Shown here in pieces: positions 26,933-34,531 of a stretch of DNA of 46,516 nt. Both the position numbers and the translations under genes were made by a program. This DNA is from Bacteroidales bacterium (lineage in GTDB: Bacteria; Bacteroidota; Bacteroidia; Bacteroidales; PUMT01): assembly GCA_007133565.1 (NCBI GenBank), contig SLMM01000090.1:1-46516 (forward strand), read 5' to 3'. The notes under the pieces were generated by a model. That model was not told the DNA's origin. It was given only the letters and a program-made list of their open reading frames with translations, and did not search any database. Each line of letters begins with the position of its first letter. The stretch's first letter is position 1.

Positions 26933-27715
26933 ATGCTTATGGCACTGAAAAATGATGTCAAAACTGCAACTGAAAGCCGGTATCATAAGATAGCGGCTTT
27001 CAGTTTGTTATTCTTTTTGTTCATTTCAACCATTAACCTGATGGCGATACCAGACAATCAAAACAGTAGTAAACCCAGTTACCTTGAAGTCCTGCCTGTA
27101 ACCGATTTTGAGGTTACGGGAGACGGCAGCTCTCCCCAGTGGGCCAGGGCAGAATGGGAAAGCATACCACGGAGATCGAATGACAGGATCAGCTACGAAA
27201 CCCGGCTTAAAGCCCTCTATTCCCCGAAAGGGATATACTTTCTCTTCTTTTGCGAAGACAGGGTGATAAATTCAACCATGCTGGGAGACAACCTCAACCT
27301 TTGGGAAGAGGATGTGGTCGAGGTGTTCCTGATGCCTGAGGAAGATTACCCGGTATATTTTGAATACCAGATATCGCCGCTCAACCAGGAGCTTACGCTG
27401 CTCATACCAAACGTTGACGGCGACCGCCGCTTTCTCGGCTGGCTGCCCTGGAATTATGAGGGAGACAAGAGAACCCGGCGGCAAACCAGGATCCATAAAG
27501 ATGATGCCGGGAAAGTGACGGGATGGACGGCCGAGTTTTTTATCCCCTTCAGGCTGATGGAGCCGCTGGTTATTGAACCTCCGGCGCCGGGCACCAAATG
27601 GAGGGCCAATTTCTACAGGCTGGACTATGATGAGGGGCCGGCCAGATTCTCGTGGCAGGAGACCGATGTCCACTTCCATGAACCGCATAATTTCGGAACC
27701 ATCATATTCAGGTGA
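26933..27715 (+). CDS. CBM9-like exported protein
   Basis: 260 residues with an N-terminal hydrophobic segment (about 20-38), probably a signal peptide. The rest is a single carbohydrate-binding-family-9-like (DOMON-type) beta sandwich: DFEVTGDGSSPQWARAEW, YSPKGIYFLFFCED, WEEDVVEVFLMPEEDYPVYFEYQISP, and a closing FIPFRLM. CBM9-like domains bind sugars or haem in some families; here the ligand is unknown. It follows the aldo/keto reductase with a 2-base gap, so the two are probably co-translated, and it precedes a CBM9-barrel protein. The N-terminal ATG pair (26933, 26939) leaves the exact start uncertain. Confidence 0.8.
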   Translation: MLMALKNDVKTATESRYHKIAAFSLLFFLFISTINLMAIPDNQNSSKPSYLEVLPVTDFEVTGDGSSPQWARAEWESIPRRSNDRISYETRLKALYSPKGIYFLFFCEDRVINSTMLGDNLNLWEEDVVEVFLMPEEDYPVYFEYQISPLNQELTLLIPNVDGDRRFLGWLPWNYEGDKRTRRQTRIHKDDAGKVTGWTAEFFIPFRLMEPLVIEPPAPGTKWRANFYRLDYDEGPARFSWQETDVHFHEPHNFGTIIFR

Positions 27716-27804
27716 CCTGATGGACTGTGCCGGAATGATGGCCTGAGCCCGGCAGATTGCCTGAAATTAACAAATTACAGACCTGCAAGCAAATTCCCTG
27801 TTCA

Positions 27805-30330
27805 ATGTACCTGAGATTTTCCATTCTGCTTTTAATGCTGCTTTTCAGCATCAAAACAACATATGCACAGACCGGAACGGCAATTCCGGCGGCTTACACA
27901 GAAGGCCCTGTCATTATCGATGGCATTCTCGATGAAGAAGACTGGGGGAAGGCTGAAGTTATAACCGGATTCACAAGGCTGGAGCCCTCAGAGGGTTCAC
28001 CTTCATCAAGAAAAACCGAGGTGCGCATTCTCTTTGGGGAAGACGACCTTTTTATAGGCGCCAGGATGTATGATGACCCGGGAGCAGTGGAAAATGTCCT
28101 CGGGCGAAGGGATGAGTTTAACAGAGCAGACTGGTTCATGATATCGATCGACTCCTATTTTAACAGGAGGACCTCCTATACGTTTGCGGTCAATGCCGCA
28201 GGCGTGCAGCTTGACGGCCAGCAGGGCGGGAGGAGGATTTACACTACCGGACTTTTTGACGGTCTCGACACCTCGTGGGATGCCATCTGGTTTTCGGCTG
28301 TAAGCATAACTGACGACGGATGGGTGGCTGAATTGCGTATCCCCTACAGCATGCTCCGTTTTCCCGGGGTAGAGGAGCAGACATGGGGCATACATTTCAT
28401 GAGGCGCATACCGCGCCTTGCCGAGGTATCGGAGTGGCCTTATATACCCCGTACCGAGAGGGCAAACCTGATTGCCAGGTACGGGCAGGTAACCGGAATA
28501 CGCGATCTTGAGCCCAGGAGGAACGTGCAGGTCCGACCCTACATCCTTTCGGGTGTTGACCTTTTCGAAAACCCGGAAGAACCGGGAAAAGGAACACACA
28601 ACACGAGGCTCGACATTGGCGGCGACATAAAGGTCGGCCTTGGCACCAACATTATGATGGATGCCACGATAAATCCTGATTTCGGTCAGGTTGAGGCCGA
28701 TCCGGCAGTGCTCAACCTGACCGCATTTGAAACATTCTACACTGAAAGGCGCCCCTTCTTTATTGAGGGAGCCGACATCTTCCAGTTCGGTATCGGCATA
28801 AGCAGGCTCTTTTATTCGCGAAGGATCGGGGCGCAGGATCCGATATCGGGAGCGGCTAAAGTATCGGGGCGTTCTGCAGGAGGTCTCTCTTTCGGCATAC
28901 TGGGCGCAACGGCAGGCCGTAACTTCAACCCCTCCCACAATTACGGCGTGGTAAGGGCAACCCAGCAGATCGGGCAGTATTCGTCAGCCGGCGGCATAAT
29001 CACAGCCTATCACAGTCCCCGCCAGGACGGGATCGGATGGCAGAGTATGACCGGGGGCGCGGACTGGGACCTGAGGTTTGGAGGCAACAGGTACAGTTTC
29101 GAGGGAATTACCGCTTTCGCCGAAAGAAGGTCAATTGTTCCCGGACGGGATGATGAGAGCGGCTTCATGAGCGGACTTGTAATGAGGAAAAGGGAGGGAA
29201 CGGTAGATGGCCATATCACATTCCTTGTCTTTTCAGACCGCTATAACCCCAATGATATAGGGTGGACCAGCTTTGAGCAGAATTTTTACGAGTTCTGGCC
29301 GGGGCTGAATTACAACATAAATGACGGCCAGCCCTTCGGACCCTTCCAGAGGGCCCAGATCAGGATGTCAGGGAGGCAGAGATATTCTTACGTTGAAGGG
29401 TGGAACATGGGTGATTTTCTCAGCCTGAGGTCAGAGTGGGTTACCAGGGGATTTCAGAGGATAAGTGCCGGCGCCAGCTTTTCAGAGATTATTGGTGGTT
29501 ATGATATATGGGAGACGCGGGGACTTGGCCGATGGGCAAAGCCCCGTCATGTCGCTTTCACCCTGGTATACAATTCAGATGAACGGGAAAGCTGGAGGTT
29601 GACACCGGAAGCAGGCTATAAAGCATTCGGCGACGGGGGAAAGGTGTACAACCTTGCACTGGAGGGTAAAATAGATGTCGGAACACGGTTTTCGTTTACA
29701 GGAGGCATTGACGGGGAATGGGAGCGCTCCTACACAGCCTGGGCCTCCAATGAAACATTCACCAGGACCAACGGGCAATGGGCTGTAGGAAATATTTCCG
29801 CTCCCCCGGAAGCATTGACGCCCGGAGACTTTACCGGGTTTGATGACAGGGGGCTGCTGGACCCCATAACAAGAAGGCTTGATGAGCACTCCAGCGGGTA
29901 CTGGTACCTGCCCGTTTTTGGTGAACGCGACACCAGGGCACTGGACCTGACCCTGAGAAGCGCAGTAACACTCACCAGTAACCTCTCATTCCAGCTCTAT
30001 ACCCAGGTGTTTCTCGCTAAAGGAACTTATGATAATTTCAGTATCCTCGTCAGCCCCGATGAACTTGCCGGTTTTGATCCTTTCCCGAAAAAGAGGGACT
30101 TCAGTTACCGGAACCTCCAGTCTAACTTCGTAACCCGCTGGGAATACCGCCCGGGCTCGACGCTTTATCTTGTATGGAGCCACAGCCGGCGGAAAAGGGA
30201 TGAGATGAACCCGCTGGCGCCATGGGGAGCATCTCCGTATGACAGGCCGCTGGGCAAACAGGTAGGAGACCTGTTCGCCGTATTCCCCCATAATACGATC
30301 ATGCTGAAGTTCAATTATGCCTTTTTTTAA
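27805..30330 (+). CDS. CBM9-domain outer-membrane protein (DUF5916 barrel)
   Basis: 841 residues from the ATG at 27805, which gives a clean signal peptide (MYLRFSILLLMLLFSIKTTYAQ); an upstream TTG at 27757 would add 16 residues. Residues about 30-220 form a CBM9-like domain (GPVIIDGILDEEDW, ISIDSYFNRRTSYTFAVNAAGVQLDG, WVAELRIPYSMLRFP). The remainder (about 240-841) is a DUF5916 beta-barrel-type domain with many aromatic, alternating strands and a terminal Phe (LKFNYAFF), typical of an outer-membrane barrel. It probably sits in the outer membrane, possibly as a surface receptor or pore for a glycan or aromatic ligand. Its stop overlaps the convergent gene at 30327-30330. Confidence 0.85.
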   Translation: MYLRFSILLLMLLFSIKTTYAQTGTAIPAAYTEGPVIIDGILDEEDWGKAEVITGFTRLEPSEGSPSSRKTEVRILFGEDDLFIGARMYDDPGAVENVLGRRDEFNRADWFMISIDSYFNRRTSYTFAVNAAGVQLDGQQGGRRIYTTGLFDGLDTSWDAIWFSAVSITDDGWVAELRIPYSMLRFPGVEEQTWGIHFMRRIPRLAEVSEWPYIPRTERANLIARYGQVTGIRDLEPRRNVQVRPYILSGVDLFENPEEPGKGTHNTRLDIGGDIKVGLGTNIMMDATINPDFGQVEADPAVLNLTAFETFYTERRPFFIEGADIFQFGIGISRLFYSRRIGAQDPISGAAKVSGRSAGGLSFGILGATAGRNFNPSHNYGVVRATQQIGQYSSAGGIITAYHSPRQDGIGWQSMTGGADWDLRFGGNRYSFEGITAFAERRSIVPGRDDESGFMSGLVMRKREGTVDGHITFLVFSDRYNPNDIGWTSFEQNFYEFWPGLNYNINDGQPFGPFQRAQIRMSGRQRYSYVEGWNMGDFLSLRSEWVTRGFQRISAGASFSEIIGGYDIWETRGLGRWAKPRHVAFTLVYNSDERESWRLTPEAGYKAFGDGGKVYNLALEGKIDVGTRFSFTGGIDGEWERSYTAWASNETFTRTNGQWAVGNISAPPEALTPGDFTGFDDRGLLDPITRRLDEHSSGYWYLPVFGERDTRALDLTLRSAVTLTSNLSFQLYTQVFLAKGTYDNFSILVSPDELAGFDPFPKKRDFSYRNLQSNFVTRWEYRPGSTLYLVWSHSRRKRDEMNPLAPWGASPYDRPLGKQVGDLFAVFPHNTIMLKFNYAFF

Positions 30331-30725
30331 TAGCCAGGCGGCGCAGACATAATAAGCAGTGAATTTACCGTGTCGTAAATTATTGTTACAGAAACATCCT
30401 TGTCGGAAAGCATTATGATGTAGTGGTTCCTGTCAGCAGCCACGCGACGTGTTCTCAATCGGGAAATTGTGGTCTGATTCTGGATATAGGAATCAAGAAC
30501 ACCCATGAATGTGTGGTACCCATAATAAGTAGGTATCCATACCACTGATGAGATCACTTTCTTACCCCCCTCAAGGTTGTCTTCCTGCTCAAGCACAACC
30601 CCGCTTACATATTGTGCAAGTGAAGCAGGGAAATCACTTTTTTCTTCGTTATCTGACAATACGGCACCAGTTGTCATCATACCTGATGCCACCAGCAACA
30701 AAAAAACTATACCTGTTGTCTTCAT
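30327..30725 (-). CDS. Small exported hypothetical protein
   Basis: 132 residues with a signal peptide (MKTTGIVFLLLVASGMMTTG). The mature part has short beta-rich segments (KKVISSVVWIPTYYGYHTFMG, DRNHYIIMLSDKDVSVTIIYDT). I do not recognise a family. It lies 11 bases downstream of an aldo/keto reductase on the same strand, so it is probably in that operon, and its stop overlaps the convergent DUF5916 gene by 4 bases. The function is unknown. Confidence 0.7.
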   Translation of the reverse strand: MKTTGIVFLLLVASGMMTTGAVLSDNEEKSDFPASLAQYVSGVVLEQEDNLEGGKKVISSVVWIPTYYGYHTFMGVLDSYIQNQTTISRLRTRRVAADRNHYIIMLSDKDVSVTIIYDTVNSLLIMSAPPGY

Positions 30726-30736
30726 GTTAAGGCCAG

Positions 30737-31624
30737 TTATCCAATCATACTGGTTACCCGGTCAACCGCCCAGTCAACATGAGCAGTTGTCTCAAAACCG
30801 AGGGTCATGCAATGGATATTCGGGCTGTCAACAGCATACCTGAGAGATTGTTCACGTTCAGAATCGGTTGTTATATCTCCCTGCCCGAAAATCTTCATTC
30901 CAATAATCCCCTTTCCGTTTTGCCTTGCAGTTTCAAGTACCTGCATCACATCGTCAGCCGGGCCGTCCATCCTGATGCCAAAAGGGTTAATCCTTGCCAT
31001 AATTACATCAACCCATGGATCTTCGGCTGCCTGCCTAAGTGCATCAAAATTGTGGCAGGAAACCCCCGTAGCTTTTATTATCCCATCCTCTTTGGCCTTT
31101 GATATGGCATCAATATAATATCTTTTATCTTCCTGCCATTTGTCATTTACAAGGCAGTGAAGCATGAATATATCAAAATAGTCCGATCCGGTTTCAAGCC
31201 TGAAGCGGTCAAGTGTTTCGGCCATCGTCTCCCGCTCAAACCAATCACCTCCAAGTGTCCATACTTTTGTAAGCAGGCAGGTTTCATCACGGGGCACCTC
31301 TTTAAGAAACTCCCTGACAAATGAATGGGAGCCGTAAAGGTCTGCCATGTCAAAAAACCCGACTCCCCGATCATGGGCATGCCTTGCTATTTGAATGAAT
31401 TTCTGCATGCCGAGCCGGGTTTGATTAGACTCCCGCTGCCCACCAACCGTACCGGTCCCCATAGCTATACGCGGCACAACAAGTCCGCTACCCCCAAGAG
31501 TAACCCTGTCAACCACTGTACCTGTTGCAGGTTTACAACCCAGATTGGCAAATCCTGCTGTTAGTGCTGCGGCTCCTGCAAGTCCCTTGTAAAGAAATTG
31601 ACGGCGGTTAATCCCTTTTGTCAT
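30737..31624 (-). CDS. Tat-exported aldo/keto reductase
   Basis: 295 residues. A twin-arginine start (INRRQFLYKG) with a lipobox-like end NLGC (Cys30) indicates Tat export and possible lipidation. The barrel has the expected catalytic residues: D92 and Y97 in FFDMADLYG, K120 in LLTKVW and H156 in MLHCL. It is a separate protein from the FN3-bearing reductase at 25446 and lacks any extra domain. Two exported reductases within 6 kb are notable, since most family members are cytoplasmic NADPH enzymes; the source of reductant outside the cytoplasm is unclear. The substrate is unknown. Confidence 0.86.
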   Translation of the reverse strand: MTKGINRRQFLYKGLAGAAALTAGFANLGCKPATGTVVDRVTLGGSGLVVPRIAMGTGTVGGQRESNQTRLGMQKFIQIARHAHDRGVGFFDMADLYGSHSFVREFLKEVPRDETCLLTKVWTLGGDWFERETMAETLDRFRLETGSDYFDIFMLHCLVNDKWQEDKRYYIDAISKAKEDGIIKATGVSCHNFDALRQAAEDPWVDVIMARINPFGIRMDGPADDVMQVLETARQNGKGIIGMKIFGQGDITTDSEREQSLRYAVDSPNIHCMTLGFETTAHVDWAVDRVTSMIG

Positions 31625-31730
31625 AAGTATCTGTTTTTACTATGCTTAACAACTCAACGCTGTTTAGCATTAATTTTCTGGTTAAAGGTATATTATTAAC
31701 GTAATAAATAATTCAGCCGCCACAAAGATA

Positions 31731-32960
31731 TTAAAAACTATGGCGGATAGGACCAAAAATACCCTCTTTCCTGTCGGGAACACCATATGGGTAAGCAAAG
31801 CCCTGATAGCGCCTATCCAGTTCTTCAGCCGAAGGTGCCTCCCCCTCCTTTACCCAGAAGCGGTAATGCACCACCAGGTGATCATTCTCATCCAGGTAGT
31901 AGGGGAAAAACTCTCCGAAACGACCATATAACCGTTCAGACATTTCAGCATCTCCGGGATTGGAAGGATGGCTCATGTAAGATACGGTGAAGGGATTGTC
32001 ATCAATCCGGAGATGCATGGCATTCCAGGGCAGGTTGTACATACGGACTCCCTCGATCTCTTCGCGTTGATCCAGGTCAGCCCAGCTGGGGGGACGTATA
32101 AACATGGTATATTCAGGGTTGTCGGCAACGTACTGGCTTGCCCGGAACTGGACTCCTGCATGCTGTCTGTCTCCTTCCAGCCGCACGGGTCTGTCGACAG
32201 GCTGAAGAATTGATGCAAAATCAATCAGTGTTTCGCCTGTATCCTGCGAAAAAACCCTGATCGTTCTTACCTCTTCAATAAAAGGTTCCCCATCATGGTC
32301 CTTCCAGTGGATCCTCACCTCATGGCCACCCATGACCGGCCCCGCGAATTCCCTGAGAACCTCAACGTGTTCGCTTCTTTCTCCGTCATTGGCATGCCAG
32401 ATATCTATCCTTTCATCATTGGTATAGATATGGTTATACCCATAAAAAATACCTCTGTGGTGGGAAAAAAGTCCACCCGGACCCTTGGTAATCAGTTCAT
32501 CACCGGAAGGTTCGAAAACATGGTGAAAAGGCTTTTTGGTTCCTTCAATGTCATCCGGATCAAAAACTGGATGTTCATACTGAATTACCGGATTGCCATT
32601 AAACAGGAGCCGCACGGAATAATCTCCAACCCGTTCCCAGTCATAACTACCTGTAAAACACTCGTCGTCAACGGTAAGTCCGTAAGTTTCAGATTCACCG
32701 GGCTCGAGATTAACGATCCACCATATCCTCTGACGGTCACCTTCCAGATTTTCAATCTGTCCGGGTACGGTTAATGCCCCGTAATGAAGGCAAATGGAAG
32801 CATCTTCATCAAATTCCCGGTTATCCAGTTCAACATATACCGGGTTATTAATGTGATAATGATTTCCGGCCTCTACCTGGAACAGCATCTCGTAACCAGG
32901 CGGAGGTGCACAGCTTGAAAAAATAAGACTGGCGGTAAACAAATATAATAGTTTCCTCAT
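31731..32960 (-). CDS. DUF6807 (PmoA-like) lipoprotein
   Basis: 409 residues. A short lipoprotein signal (MRKLLYLFTASLIFSSCAPP, Cys17). The mature protein is beta-rich; the segment GGLFSHHRGIFYGYN is characteristic of the DUF6807 family, named PmoA-like after methane monooxygenase. The family often occurs near carbohydrate-oxidising or glycan-processing genes, but no activity is established to my knowledge. The conserved paired His residues (SHHRG) could bind a metal. It lies upstream of the aldo/keto reductase on the same strand, 106 bases away. Confidence 0.82.
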   Translation of the reverse strand: MRKLLYLFTASLIFSSCAPPPGYEMLFQVEAGNHYHINNPVYVELDNREFDEDASICLHYGALTVPGQIENLEGDRQRIWWIVNLEPGESETYGLTVDDECFTGSYDWERVGDYSVRLLFNGNPVIQYEHPVFDPDDIEGTKKPFHHVFEPSGDELITKGPGGLFSHHRGIFYGYNHIYTNDERIDIWHANDGERSEHVEVLREFAGPVMGGHEVRIHWKDHDGEPFIEEVRTIRVFSQDTGETLIDFASILQPVDRPVRLEGDRQHAGVQFRASQYVADNPEYTMFIRPPSWADLDQREEIEGVRMYNLPWNAMHLRIDDNPFTVSYMSHPSNPGDAEMSERLYGRFGEFFPYYLDENDHLVVHYRFWVKEGEAPSAEELDRRYQGFAYPYGVPDRKEGIFGPIRHSF

Positions 32961-33085
32961 TTTGTAAATATTTTAAATTAATGATATAATAATTTTGTGA
33001 AGCATTTGCTGCTTCTCTAACAAAGATACAAAGCTGTGTGATTAACAACAAATCCGGGAAAACCTGATTATGATAATATCATTAT

Positions 33086-33209
33086 CCCGCGAGGCCACAA
33101 TCACGACCCGCTCGTGATCCTGGCTGTTCTTCATCATTTGTATGCAAATTGTGTGCGCATAAAAAAACGCAGAAGCCTGTTTGGATGCTTCTGCGCCGTG
33201 ATTCCGCCA
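33086..33209. repeat. Tandem repeat unit, copy distal to tRNA-Arg
   Basis: A 124-bp segment matching 33222-33345 at an offset of 136 bp with one mismatch (C/G at 33132 versus 33268). It contains a 7-bp hairpin (33100-33118), an ATTTG/CAAAT dyad, a complete terminator hairpin with A-run, and at its end 10 bases identical to the tRNA 3' end (33200-33209). Confidence 0.93.
33161..33195 (-). terminator. Second copy of the tRNA terminator
   Basis: The duplicate of the tRNA-Arg terminator: arms 33168-33176 and 33187-33195, U-tract 33161-33167 read on the minus strand. It would back up the first terminator. Confidence 0.85.
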
Positions 33210-33221
33210 AAATTACTCGCC

Positions 33222-33345
33222 CCCGCGAGGCCACAATCACGACCCGCTCGTGATCCTGGCTGTTCTTGATCATTTGTATGCAAATTGTGTGCGCATAAAA
33301 AAACGCAGAAGCCTGTTTGGATGCTTCTGCGCCGTGATTCCGCCA
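33222..33345. repeat. Tandem repeat unit, copy adjoining tRNA-Arg
   Basis: The second copy of the 136-bp-period repeat. Its right end lies inside the tRNA: the last 10 bases (33336-33345) are tRNA acceptor and T-stem sequence, and beyond 33345 only this copy continues into an intact tRNA gene. Confidence 0.93.
33297..33331 (-). terminator. tRNA-Arg intrinsic terminator
   Basis: On the minus strand a perfect 9-bp stem CGCAGAAGC/GCTTCTGCG (33331-33323 and 33312-33304, 10-base loop) is followed by seven U (33303-33297). It starts 4 bases after the tRNA 3' end. Confidence 0.92.
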
Positions 33346-33408
33346 GGATTCGAACCTGGGACCCACAGCTTAGAAGGCTGTTGCTCTATCCAGCTGAGCT
33401 ACGGAACC
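33335..33408 (-). tRNA. tRNA-Arg (anticodon UCU)
   Basis: 74 bases reading GGTTCCG at the 5' end, closing with CGGAATC plus discriminator A (33335). The D-arm GCTCAGCTGGATAGAGC, the anticodon stem-loop ACAGC-CTTCTAA-GCTGT with anticodon TCT, and the T-arm CCAGGTTCGAATCCTGG are all intact. CCA is not encoded. It decodes AGA. Its 3' end is duplicated downstream. Confidence 0.95.
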
Positions 33409-33458
33409 GTAAATTTTGGCGCAAATTTATAAAAAAAAAACCAAATGCATTTATTGGT

Positions 33459-33466
33459 TATCTTTA
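33459..33466 (+). promoter_or_regulatory. -7-like box upstream of murB (TATCTTTA)
   Basis: A near-match to TAnnTTTG, 21 bases before the murB ATG. No convincing -33 element is visible. Confidence 0.35.
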
Positions 33467-33487
33467 CGTGTTGAACTATTAACTGAC

Positions 33488-34498
33488 ATGACCCGGATCA
33501 AAGAGAATTTCCCACTGAAAAAACACAATACCCTGGGTGTAGATGTAAAGGCCCGCTTCTTTGCATCTCCCCAATCAATAGAAGAGATCATCGATCTCCT
33601 TGAAAACAGCAGGGAGCTATTTCCTTTTCTGATTATCGGCGAAGGAAGCAATATACTCTTCACCGGAGATTATAACGGACTGGTCATAAAACCTGCATTG
33701 AAAGGTATAAATGTTATCAATAACGACCACGAGCATTGCTATGTAGAGGTCGGTGCCGGCGAAAACTGGGATGAATTTGTTCAATGGGCCGTTGAATCCA
33801 ACCTTGCCGGGATTGAAAATCTGTCACTCATACCTGGCTCGGCCGGATCCAGCCCGATACAAAATATCGGGGCATACGGAGCCGAAGTAAGCGATGCTAT
33901 TGAAAAAGTGAACTACCTTGACCTGGAATCATTCGAAATCAAGTCTCTTTCCGCTGCTGATTGCCTTTTTGATTACCGCAAAAGCATCTTTAAAACCCAG
34001 CTCAGGAACAGGGTTGTTATAACATCAGTTATTTTCCGTCTCAACCACAACCATATCTTCAACACAACATACGGAAATCTCCAGACTGAGGTGGAAAAGA
34101 CAGGCAGCCTCAGCCTTGCTGCTGTTCGTCAGGCAGTTATCAATATCCGCAACTCAAAACTGCCTGATCCCAAAATAACCGGGAATGCCGGCAGCTTTTT
34201 TAAAAATCCCGTGGTAGGGAAAGAAGTCGCCGACCAGATCAAAGAAAATAATCCATTGATGCCATATTACACCCTTCCTCTTGATATGGTTAAGATTCCT
34301 GCAGCATGGCTCATTGAGCAGTGCGGCTGGAAAGGCAGAAAGATCGGGAATGCCGGAGTGCATGAAAAGCAGGCACTGGTGCTGGTAAACCTTGGAAATG
34401 CCACCGGTGTGGAGATCAGAGATCTGGCGGAGAGGATCAGGGATTCAGTTTATAAAAAATTTTCAGTCAGACTGGAACCGGAGGTTAATATTATTTAA
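33488..34498 (+). CDS. murB: UDP-N-acetylenolpyruvoylglucosamine reductase
   Basis: 336 residues from ATG 33488 (MTRIKENFPLKKHNTLGV), matching the family's N-terminus; an upstream in-frame start at 33416 would begin at the tRNA edge and is rejected. A FAD- and NADPH-dependent cytoplasmic enzyme that makes UDP-MurNAc for peptidoglycan. Motifs: GEGSNILF in the FAD domain, the GSAGSSPIQNIGAYG loop, the YRKS segment, the catalytic serine region GNAGSFFKNP and the terminal glutamate region RLEPEVNII. It is type I (E. coli-like), having the extra YGNLQ...-type loop region. Confidence 0.95.
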   Translation: MTRIKENFPLKKHNTLGVDVKARFFASPQSIEEIIDLLENSRELFPFLIIGEGSNILFTGDYNGLVIKPALKGINVINNDHEHCYVEVGAGENWDEFVQWAVESNLAGIENLSLIPGSAGSSPIQNIGAYGAEVSDAIEKVNYLDLESFEIKSLSAADCLFDYRKSIFKTQLRNRVVITSVIFRLNHNHIFNTTYGNLQTEVEKTGSLSLAAVRQAVINIRNSKLPDPKITGNAGSFFKNPVVGKEVADQIKENNPLMPYYTLPLDMVKIPAAWLIEQCGWKGRKIGNAGVHEKQALVLVNLGNATGVEIRDLAERIRDSVYKKFSVRLEPEVNII

Positions 34499-34531
34499 GA
34501 TCCAGGGGCCGTTAGCGTTTAAAAATCCAGA

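Noticed and set aside
28006-28938. A 310-codon frame antisense to the DUF5916 gene
   Set aside because: It lies wholly within a strongly supported outer-membrane gene on the other strand, with no signal peptide or recognisable domain. It looks like a codon-bias shadow.
33070-33082. AT-rich dyad ATGATA-A-TATCAT
   Set aside because: The centre is too tight for a hairpin and it lies in an AT-rich spacer. Too little to call an operator.
33086-33345. Possible CRISPR-like repeat array
   Set aside because: Only two units of 124 bp, separated by 12 bases, containing a terminator and tRNA end. There are no short regular repeats or cas genes.
33082-33366. A 94-codon minus-strand frame across the tandem repeat and tRNA
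   Set aside because: It covers the tRNA gene and both repeat copies, and its apparent internal repetition comes only from the DNA duplication. No start signal or family match.
33416-33487. Upstream in-frame start for murB
   Set aside because: It begins at the edge of the tRNA and includes an A-run and the likely promoter. The ATG at 33488 gives the expected MurB N-terminus.
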